Source: an uncultured Bacteroidales bacterium (GTDB lineage Bacteria > Bacteroidota > Bacteroidia > Bacteroidales > Muribaculaceae). Taken from it: a stretch of 5,752 nucleotides of DNA. The translations under genes were made by a program, and so were the position numbers. The stretch lies in the NCBI GenBank assembly GCA_900549375.1, contig URNY01000157.1, positions 1 through 5,752 on the forward strand, in the 5' to 3' direction. A model generated the notes under the pieces. The model ran no database searches, was not told where the DNA came from, and was given only the letters and a program-made list of their open reading frames with translations. Of this stretch, positions 1 through 4,876 are shown piece after piece. Each line of letters begins with the position of its first letter. Within the stretch, counting starts at the first letter, position 1.

Positions 1-38
1 ACTTTCGTTCTTGAACTTTCCCTGTATCTTTCTCAACC

Positions 39-59
39 GGACACCCTCTGAAGGTGTCC
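39..59 (-). promoter_or_regulatory. Hairpin in the leader or early coding region of an off-window leftward gene
   Basis: GGACACC (39-45) and GGTGTCC (53-59) are exact reverse complements separated by 7 nt, giving a perfect GC-rich 7-bp stem. It lies about 100 nt downstream of the predicted leftward start point. No T-run follows on either strand, so it does not look like an intrinsic terminator. It could be an RNA structure in the 5' leader, or chance symmetry inside the first codons of a gene that runs off the window. Confidence 0.35.
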
Positions 60-167
60 CGCTGCTTGTCTTGGTAGCAAAATGTCATTGTTCTAATCGC
101 ATTCGGAACGAATTCCCGATCAAAACCGTTCGGTCGTCGGCTGCATCGTTTTTCCCGATTGCGGTTG

Positions 168-199
168 CAAAGTTATAGCAAAATTCAGCGCCGTGCAAA
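168..199 (-). promoter_or_regulatory. Leftward Bacteroidota-type sigma promoter
   Basis: On the minus strand TTTG (196-199) is followed by exactly 20 nt and then TAACTTTG (168-175). This matches the established Bacteroidota primary-sigma consensus of TTTG near -33 and TAnnTTTG near -7, spaced 19-21 nt. Transcription would begin near 160 and run left, off the window. The target gene is not visible. Support is sequence match only, but both boxes and the spacing are ideal and the setting is an AT-rich gene-free region. Confidence 0.6.
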
Positions 200-229
200 T
201 ATTTCTACAACAAAATTCGAGACAAAATG

Positions 230-245
230 TTTATCCATTGATAAA
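230..245. promoter_or_regulatory. Operator-like palindrome TTTATC-N4-GATAAA
   Basis: A perfect 6-bp inverted repeat with a 4-nt spacer lies between the two opposed promoter candidates. Its right half overlaps the first of two TTGATAA direct repeats (238-244 and 249-255) whose starts are 11 bp apart, about one helical turn. The size and spacing fit a dimeric regulator site, but short AT-rich palindromes also arise by chance and no regulator is encoded in the window. Confidence 0.2.
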
Positions 246-318
246 GCTTTGATAATTAAGATAATCAAAATATGTTAAAATCTATTTCGAAATGTTAACG
301 GAATTTTGCCCGCAAATA

Positions 319-353
319 TTTGCTGTAACTTTATCTCAAATTTTTTAATTTTG
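319..353 (+). promoter_or_regulatory. Candidate promoter for dgkA
   Basis: TAATTTTG at 346-353 is an exact TAnnTTTG -7 box. The nearest TTTG upstream (319-322) is 23 nt away, slightly longer than the usual 19-21, so the -33 match is imperfect. Transcription would start near 360, leaving a leader of about 115 nt that contains the whole inverted 9-bp repeat array. The TTTG lies inside the perfect palindrome GCAAATATTTGC (312-323). Confidence 0.35.
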
Positions 354-373
354 CATCAGCATATCCGGCTGGC

Positions 374-466
374 GTCTCAATGAGACTAATGGGACTAATG
401 TGCCTAATAGCATTAGCAGACCCAATCGCTCTCCCATTAGTCCCATTAGTCCCATTAGCCCCATTA
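374..466. repeat. Inverted arrays of a 9-bp repeat (CCCATTAGT) able to form a long hairpin
   Basis: The right array carries CCCATTAGT at 433-441 and 442-450, CCCATTAGC at 451-459 and a 7-nt partial copy at 460-466. The left array carries the reverse complement: ACTAATGGG (385-393), ACTAATGTG (394-402) and the degenerate CCTAATAGC (403-411). The arms 384-400 and 435-451 are a perfect 17-bp inverted repeat around a 34-nt loop. The loop holds a second small hairpin, CTAAT-AGC-ATTAG (404-416), and a further one, GTCTC-AAT-GAGAC (374-386), abuts on the left. Because the units are tandem, the long stem can slip by 9 nt. The array ends 10 bp before the dgkA start, so in the transcript it is a structured leader. 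Its origin (mobile repeat family or regulatory element) is not shown by the sequence. Confidence 0.85.
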
Positions 467-476
467 AAAAGATAGT

Positions 477-854
477 ATGAGCAATTACATCAAAAATAGA
501 GCGAATTCATTCAAATATGCCTGGCAGGGAATCGTGGCGCTTTTCGCCCATGAGCCAAATGCCCGGATCCATCTTTCCGCAGCCATGCTTGTAGTGCTTG
601 TAGGCTCATTGCTGGAACTCACCTCCGGCGAATGGTGCGCCATCGCGCTGAGCATCGGAGGCGTCTTTATGGCCGAAGCCTTCAACACTGCAATCGAGAA
701 GTTGTGCGACAAAGTGTCGCCCGAGCGTGATCCGCTGATAAAGACAACAAAAGATGTGGCCGCCGGCGCCGTACTCCTATTTGTGCTTGGAGCCGTCGCC
801 GTCGGCCTTATTATCTTTATACCGAAAATCAAATACCTGCTGGCTGACCTCTGA
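477..854 (+). CDS. dgkA: Diacylglycerol kinase / undecaprenol kinase family protein
   Basis: This is a small integral inner-membrane kinase that transfers phosphate from ATP to a lipid alcohol, either diacylglycerol (phospholipid recycling) or undecaprenol (carrier for cell-wall and surface glycans). Its 125 residues are the normal family length. The family signature is present at 67-78, E-A-F-N-T-A-I-E-K-L-C-D, with the conserved E67, N70, E74 and D78; the upstream HEPN motif (25-28) and the later KD with AAGAVL (92-100) also match. Three membrane segments can be drawn at about 32-50, 53-72 and 96-116, after a basic amphipathic N-terminus. The start ATG lacks a clear Shine-Dalgarno, which is common in Bacteroidota, and lies just after the 9-bp repeats. 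The gene converges on the PAP2 phosphatase with 28 bp between stops and no convincing terminator. The substrate is not decidable here; homologs outside Proteobacteria often use undecaprenol. Family confidence is high. Confidence 0.93.
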   Translation: MSNYIKNRANSFKYAWQGIVALFAHEPNARIHLSAAMLVVLVGSLLELTSGEWCAIALSIGGVFMAEAFNTAIEKLCDKVSPERDPLIKTTKDVAAGAVLLFVLGAVAVGLIIFIPKIKYLLADL

Positions 855-882
855 TACTTTACCTCTGAGATCAGATACCAAC

Positions 883-1479
883 TTAAAATTCCATAGAGGC
901 GTAGAAGCCGAGGCAGTGGTCGCCACAAACCGGTGCTATCTGAAGGTTATGCTTCCGCGCGAATGGCCGCGTGAAGATATAGGCGCTCCCCGCACCAATG
1001 GCTCCCCCGGCAAGCACATCCCACCAATGATGTTTCTTGGAGAAAACGCGGCCCCAGCCTACATAAGCCGACAAAGCATAGGCGGGACCTCCCACGGCCC
1101 AGCCATAACGGCGCTGCAGAAAAGCGGCCGTCGCAAAGCTTACCGCTGTATGGCCCGAAGGAAATGAGTGCATATCAGATCCATCCGGGCGACGCTCCTT
1201 TACGGTATATTTGAGAATCATCGTAACCGCCGCGGTAGCAGCCGCAGTCTCTACGCCTTGCAGCAAACCTTTCCAGTCTTTCTGGATGAGGACGCCCGTA
1301 AGCGCTGCCGCAGGCAGTGCGATAGCTATGACATCCGTCGACGTCGCCACCCCCTTCTGCGCCTTTGTCGCTTCAAACGGCCATTCTACAATCGCATTCT
1401 GTGCGTTTCCCGGAATAGCGACAATCGCCATCATAACCACCGCCACCAAATACTTAATTGCCCTCATCGCGAAGCTCAT
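883..1479 (-). CDS. PAP2-superfamily membrane/periplasmic lipid phosphatase
   Basis: This is a type 2 phosphatidic acid phosphatase family enzyme of 198 residues. All three catalytic motifs are readable: K90-x6-R97-P98, the PSGH motif at 107-110 (H110), and R144-x5-H150-x3-D154. The third motif starts with Gly rather than the usual Ser before Arg. H150 is the expected nucleophile and H110 the general acid. An N-terminal hydrophobic stretch (about 6-26, ending near GNAQ) looks like a signal peptide or anchor. The tail after 175 is soluble-looking, with Cys185 and Cys189, and ends in an aromatic-rich strand. Substrates in this family include undecaprenyl pyrophosphate, phosphatidylglycerol phosphate and lipid A phosphates; I cannot choose among them. 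Met5 (codon 1465-1467) is a plausible alternative start and gives a more typical signal peptide. The upstream spacer consists of 7-bp repeats with no Shine-Dalgarno. The gene may be the last of the leftward cluster or have its own repeat-borne promoter. Confidence 0.92.
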   Translation of the reverse strand: MSFAMRAIKYLVAVVMMAIVAIPGNAQNAIVEWPFEATKAQKGVATSTDVIAIALPAAALTGVLIQKDWKGLLQGVETAAATAAVTMILKYTVKERRPDGSDMHSFPSGHTAVSFATAAFLQRRYGWAVGGPAYALSAYVGWGRVFSKKHHWWDVLAGGAIGAGSAYIFTRPFARKHNLQIAPVCGDHCLGFYASMEF

Positions 1480-1526
1480 TCAAAATTCAAAATTCAACAT
1501 TCAAAATTCAACATTCAAAATTCAAA
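1478..1526. repeat. 7-bp tandem repeat (ATTCAAA/ATTCAAC), seven copies
   Basis: Seven uninterrupted heptamers run from 1478 to 1526. The last base varies A, A, C, A, C, A, A across copies and there are no other changes. A partial ATT continues into the stop codon (1528-1530) of the PCMD gene, and the other end supplies the first two bases of the PAP2 ATG. The tract therefore occupies the entire spacer between the two genes. On the minus strand each unit reads TTTGAAT or GTTGAAT. Because the period is 7, the TGA in the repeat recurs in every frame, which blocks read-through. Copy-number change by slippage is likely for such tracts. Confidence 0.93.
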
Positions 1527-1527
1527 A

Positions 1528-3117
1528 TTATTCCAGATCCCATTCAAAAGAGAACTGGTCTACCCACAGCACAGCCCCGTTGCCACCGGTGAAATAATCA
1601 CCATACTTCGAAGTGGCGGCCGTGATCTGCAGGTATGTCGGCACCTTCGACGTGTCGCGATATTTGATATCTATCACGAACTCACGCCAGCTGTCCATGG
1701 TGCCGCTATACTGCATAGCGCCATAGCCGATCACGTAAGCGGCCGACGGGTCGAAAAGATTGCGGTTTCGCGGATTGGTGCGAATCTGATAAGGAGCGGT
1801 CCAGTCGGTGAGTGCCACATAAACGGTGCATGTGTCCGGCTCACCTTTAATTGATGCGAATTCCGTGGAGACATAATCAATCGGCGCCGTCCGGTATTTG
1901 AAGAAACCGCGCAGACGAGTGGGCCGTAGAGTCCACGGTCGGCCGAAATCAAGAATACCGTTGGTGCCGTCGACCTTGTCGAAGCGTCCGGTAAAGATTG
2001 AGCCCGCTCCAAGCTTACCGATGCCGGCTATACCCACAAATTTGGTGGTAAGCTGTGCCGAAAGGCCTGAGCCTGTAGGAGTGTCGGTGGAGGATACCGA
2101 CAGATTCTGACCAAGAGTCGATGAACCGGTGTTGCCGGTATCCCAGAACTGATCACCACCCTCTGCATAGGGGAAGATAATCTTACCGATCTGACACCAG
2201 TTCTCGAAATCACCGTCGGGAATATCAGCCGTGGCTTGAGTTTTGACTTTCACGATATTGCCGGTGTCGGAACCGGAAACGGCCCTCACTTCATACTCCG
2301 TCAGGGGACGCAGATGAGGTATGGAGCAGGAGAAAGCACCCTGAGTCTGCGTTATGCGCGAGTCCGGCACATCGATCCAGTCAGTGGAACCGGCCTCACG
2401 ATATTGGAAACCGTTTTTGGCATCCGACGGTCCCTCGCCATAAGCCCACACCACCTCGCTCCATGCATCGACACGGGTTGTATTGACAATCAACTCGGAG
2501 AGTTCCACATAAATCGTCCAGATAGAGACACGTCCATGGCATTCCACCTCCACGCGCAAAGGATATAACAGATCGATTTTTCCCGGTTCGAGAGCCGGAG
2601 TGGTCGTAGTGATTCCTGCCGGGCCGAGTTTCGCGGAAAGCAGAGTGAGATTACGAAGATCCGTCCCCTCCGGCATCGTCACTATTACGCGGTGGCCTAT
2701 CGGGTCGACAACGCTCTCCCCCAACTGTCCCTCAATGGAGAAATAGCGTTCTATATTCTGAATGGCACTTATTTCCCAGTCATAATCATAGAAACAATGG
2801 AGCGTGACGGATATCGGGTTGGTAAGATCATAGGTGCCGGTTGCCAGATCGGGAGTGGATTCCGCACCCGGCGATATTGCATATTCCGAGAAACTCACAT
2901 TCTGAATATCCACAGTCTCGTCGAGCGTAACCACTGCAGTCATTGCGGTGGAATCAATCTTCGCAGCCTCGAGTTCACCCTCGGCGGCTAATTTCAGGAT
3001 ATTCTGCTGGATCCTCGGATACGGTATGTCGTTCTTTATGCATCCCGCAAGGAATGCCGACATGGCCGACACCGCGAGCAGGGATAAAAAGGCTCGATAT
3101 ATTCTGTGTGATTTCAT
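1528..3117 (-). CDS. PCMD-domain surface lipoprotein
   Basis: A 529-residue exported lipoprotein. The N-terminus has a basic start, a hydrophobic core and a lipobox, L-A-G-C with Cys26 as the lipidated residue, followed by a polar stretch beginning IKND. Residues about 45-125 and 130-207 look like two successive Ig-like beta domains, and about 210-293 like a fibronectin type III fold ending in L-x-P-x-T-x-Y. Residues about 300-527 match the Bacteroidota PCMD family (named putative carbohydrate metabolism domain), with FWDTGN (324-329), GILDFGR (387-393) and SKYGDYF (503-509) followed by GG and V-D. The name of the domain does not prove enzymatic activity; a jelly-roll binding domain is an equally good reading. 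It is a paralog of the protein at 4866-5752. Its AAGGA Shine-Dalgarno overlaps the stop codon of the barrel gene upstream, so the two should be co-translated. The likely location is the outer membrane, facing periplasm or outside. Confidence 0.88.
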   Translation of the reverse strand: MKSHRIYRAFLSLLAVSAMSAFLAGCIKNDIPYPRIQQNILKLAAEGELEAAKIDSTAMTAVVTLDETVDIQNVSFSEYAISPGAESTPDLATGTYDLTNPISVTLHCFYDYDWEISAIQNIERYFSIEGQLGESVVDPIGHRVIVTMPEGTDLRNLTLLSAKLGPAGITTTTPALEPGKIDLLYPLRVEVECHGRVSIWTIYVELSELIVNTTRVDAWSEVVWAYGEGPSDAKNGFQYREAGSTDWIDVPDSRITQTQGAFSCSIPHLRPLTEYEVRAVSGSDTGNIVKVKTQATADIPDGDFENWCQIGKIIFPYAEGGDQFWDTGNTGSSTLGQNLSVSSTDTPTGSGLSAQLTTKFVGIAGIGKLGAGSIFTGRFDKVDGTNGILDFGRPWTLRPTRLRGFFKYRTAPIDYVSTEFASIKGEPDTCTVYVALTDWTAPYQIRTNPRNRNLFDPSAAYVIGYGAMQYSGTMDSWREFVIDIKYRDTSKVPTYLQITAATSKYGDYFTGGNGAVLWVDQFSFEWDLE

Positions 3118-3131
3118 TTTTTAGATTCTGT

Positions 3132-3136
3132 TCCTT
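3132..3136 (-). promoter_or_regulatory. Shine-Dalgarno AAGGA overlapping the preceding stop codon
   Basis: On the minus strand the sequence TTTAAGGAAC contains the stop TAA (3135-3137) of the upstream barrel gene and an AAGGA, sharing two bases. It sits 14 nt before the ATG of the PCMD lipoprotein gene, a little further than ideal. It is the only clear Shine-Dalgarno I see in the cluster. Confidence 0.45.
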
Positions 3137-4067
3137 AAATATGTATGCCGAGACCGAAATTAATGTTGAAGATATTGAATCGGAAATTGGCTCCGGAAGT
3201 CACGCGGTTCCCGAGATCCTTGCCATTCTCTGTCTGGTTCTCATTGCGTAGATAAAAACCGAACACCCCGAACGAGAGATTGAACGAAACATTCTTCATG
3301 ATGAAAACACATACACCGGGTGAGAAATTGAGCGCCGCCTCCATATAGGTGGTGTGGGTTGTGAGCGGTTCTCCCGCATAGGGGCGTCTTAAATCGGAAT
3401 TGCCGGAAGAGAAGGCCAGCTCAACCTCGTTGAAAACGCCGAAGCGTCCGCGGCGTGCGATACCGATATATTGGCGACACATCAGCGCGGCCGTATAGCT
3501 CTCATTGCGATACATGATATCCTGAAGATTGAAGTTCATATCCTCGTCGATATCAACCTTGAAAGAGCCGATGTTACCTTTGATCGACGTATAACCGAAA
3601 CGCATGCCCACCGACAGATTGTTGCGCAGGAAATACATCATGTAAGGCTTGATGGAGAAGGCGTGAACCCCGAGGTCGATATCCGTCAGAAGGCCGAACA
3701 CCTCCATATTGTCGGTCGAGAACTCTCCATAGGAAGCCGTCAGACCGAAACTCCATTGTCCGCGGGGTATGAAGAGATAATTGGAAAGTCCGCGGTCGTA
3801 GCGTCCGAGGTTGCGGGTCTTGAGCTGCATCGGCACGGTGTCGCCGTTCCATATCACCCGCTCGGAGGAATCGATCTTCCGCTCGTCATCCACAACCTTC
3901 GAATGCCCCTTCAGAATCTTCAGCACATCGTCCTGCAACGAATCGGGCACAAAGATATATTTGCCGTCGGGGATGCGGCGCGTTGCGCTGTCACTCTTTT
4001 CGGCGCCCATAAGCCCCGGCGCGCACAGGGCCAGAAGGGCTATAACTATATTTGCTGCTTTCATCAT
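3135..4067 (-). CDS. Predicted outer-membrane beta-barrel protein, second of a paralogous pair
   Basis: No named family is recognised with certainty. The 310-residue product begins with a signal peptide (hydrophobic 6-20, cleavage near 21-22). A polar, charged segment (about 23-95) follows, then the motif F-I-P-R-G-Q-W (99-105), after which alternating hydrophobic and polar strands run to the end, with many Gly, Tyr and Phe as in small outer-membrane barrels. It is a paralog of the neighbouring product encoded at 4064-4876: shared landmarks are F-[VI]-P-[KR]-G-Q-W, a RFG-x-F-x-EV strand (208-215) and a final ANFRFNIFNINFG (293-305). The last residue is Ile, not the usual aromatic of a beta-signal. 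The start overlaps the upstream stop as ATGA; a second Met immediately follows, so either could initiate. The polar segment before the barrel is longer than in the paralog. It may pair with a PCMD lipoprotein. Confidence 0.8.
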   Translation of the reverse strand: MMKAANIVIALLALCAPGLMGAEKSDSATRRIPDGKYIFVPDSLQDDVLKILKGHSKVVDDERKIDSSERVIWNGDTVPMQLKTRNLGRYDRGLSNYLFIPRGQWSFGLTASYGEFSTDNMEVFGLLTDIDLGVHAFSIKPYMMYFLRNNLSVGMRFGYTSIKGNIGSFKVDIDEDMNFNLQDIMYRNESYTAALMCRQYIGIARRGRFGVFNEVELAFSSGNSDLRRPYAGEPLTTHTTYMEAALNFSPGVCVFIMKNVSFNLSFGVFGFYLRNENQTENGKDLGNRVTSGANFRFNIFNINFGLGIHI

Positions 4068-4876
4068 AGATAGAACGACACGCCGAAAGTGATTGAAAAG
4101 AGATTGATACGGAAATTGGCCGACTTCGACTTGCGCCGCGCCACATATATACGGTCGGTAAGCGTCTTGGTGCTCGTATAGCTGAAACCGAGCACTCCGA
4201 CATTCACCTCAATCGCCGAATAATTGCTAAGGAAGATTGCCAGACCCGGCACGAGGCCGACGTCAAGCGAGAAATTTGTCTCATAGGCGCCTGTCAGATC
4301 CTCTCCCCTCCCTTTGGTTATCTTCGACTGGCCGCCTCCGAGTTCCAGTTGCACTTCACTGAAAAAACCGAATCGTTTCGAATGGCCGATAGAGAAATAA
4401 TTGCGAAGGAAGGCCGTGGCATAATAGTTATGGGCGAGAGAATAGAGATATTCAGAGCCGTAGCTTGTCTCCGAATCGAGGACTATATCAGCCTTCTCGA
4501 GTTTTGTCAGCGACCGCTTATAGGCGAACTTCAAGCCCGCCGCCATATCGTTATGGAACGTATAGGCGAGCATCGGCGAAATGCGGAAACTATAGGTATC
4601 TCCCGTGATTCCCTGAAGGATCAGGAACTGATAATTGTTCTGGTTCGACTGTGTATAGGAAACCGACACGCCGGTGATCCACTGACCCTTTGGCACGAAC
4701 ACCACCGTTTCTATATCGCGCTCGAAAGGCTCGACAACTTCGGCTGCCCGTAGAGAATCTACCATTGCCGGAGTTATATGGAGGGTATCTTCTAACGCAG
4801 TTTGACCCTGCGCGCCCGCGGCGCACAGAGTCAAAACCATTGTAAATAATATTTCACGAGTTCTCTTACTGCTCAT
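4064..4876 (-). CDS. Predicted outer-membrane beta-barrel protein, first of a paralogous pair
   Basis: The function is not recognised. I choose the ATG at 4874-4876 (270 residues) because it gives a standard signal peptide: MSSKRTRE, a hydrophobic core, and AAGAQG near 19-24 for cleavage. An in-frame ATG at 4892-4894 would add six residues before the basic region and is less typical. The mature protein has a short acidic lead, then F-V-P-K-G-Q-W (60-66), then strands of alternating character with frequent Tyr, Phe and Gly, including RFGFFSEVQLELGGG (168-182) and the terminal ANFRINLFSITFG (253-265). Its layout matches the next gene's product throughout, so the two arose by duplication, though they are now well diverged. 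The chosen start overlaps the upstream PCMD gene by 11 nt and the stop overlaps the next start by 4 nt, so translation is probably coupled. The predicted location is the outer membrane. Confidence 0.8.
   Translation of the reverse strand: MSSKRTREILFTMVLTLCAAGAQGQTALEDTLHITPAMVDSLRAAEVVEPFERDIETVVFVPKGQWITGVSVSYTQSNQNNYQFLILQGITGDTYSFRISPMLAYTFHNDMAAGLKFAYKRSLTKLEKADIVLDSETSYGSEYLYSLAHNYYATAFLRNYFSIGHSKRFGFFSEVQLELGGGQSKITKGRGEDLTGAYETNFSLDVGLVPGLAIFLSNYSAIEVNVGVLGFSYTSTKTLTDRIYVARRKSKSANFRINLFSITFGVSFYL

Larger units (their letters stand above)
1..476. other. Gene-free regulatory region upstream of dgkA
   Basis: I find no complete gene in this stretch. The left part (1 to about 165) reads as the leader, and possibly the first codons, of a leftward gene beyond the edge: on the minus strand an ATG at 86-88 is followed by 29 open codons to the window end, but I do not recognise the peptide. 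The middle (about 170-360) is AT-rich and has promoter-like boxes facing both ways plus short symmetric sites: TTTATC-N4-GATAAA at 230-245, ATTTCGAAAT at 284-293 and GCAAATATTTGC at 312-323. There are also direct repeats of TTGATAA (238, 249) and ATGTTAA (272, 292). The right part (374-466) is repeats. The arrangement fits a divergent promoter region. Confidence 0.7.

Noticed and set aside
374..466. CRISPR-like array
   Set aside because: The units are 9 bp, contiguous and without spacers, and no cas gene is present. The same argument excludes the heptamer tract at 1478-1526.
847..882. Possible bidirectional terminator between dgkA and the phosphatase gene
   Set aside because: The only symmetry is TCTGA-GA-TCAGA (864-875) with a 2-nt loop and a repeated ACCTCTGA; the stem is too short and there is no T-run in either direction.
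485..928. Minus-strand open frame of 147 codons across dgkA
   Set aside because: It is the antisense shadow of a kinase gene with a full family signature, is Ser/Thr-rich throughout and overlaps the end of the phosphatase gene.
1168..1854. Plus-strand open frame of 228 codons running through the 7-bp repeats
   Set aside because: It is antisense to the phosphatase and the PCMD lipoprotein gene, both with clear family motifs; its composition is rich in Arg and His and it reads the repeat as low-complexity peptide.
3471..4073. Long plus-strand open frame of 200 codons
   Set aside because: It lies wholly antisense to the second barrel gene, and its His- and Ile-rich composition is what the complement of this coding sequence gives. 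It has no signal, motif or start site context.
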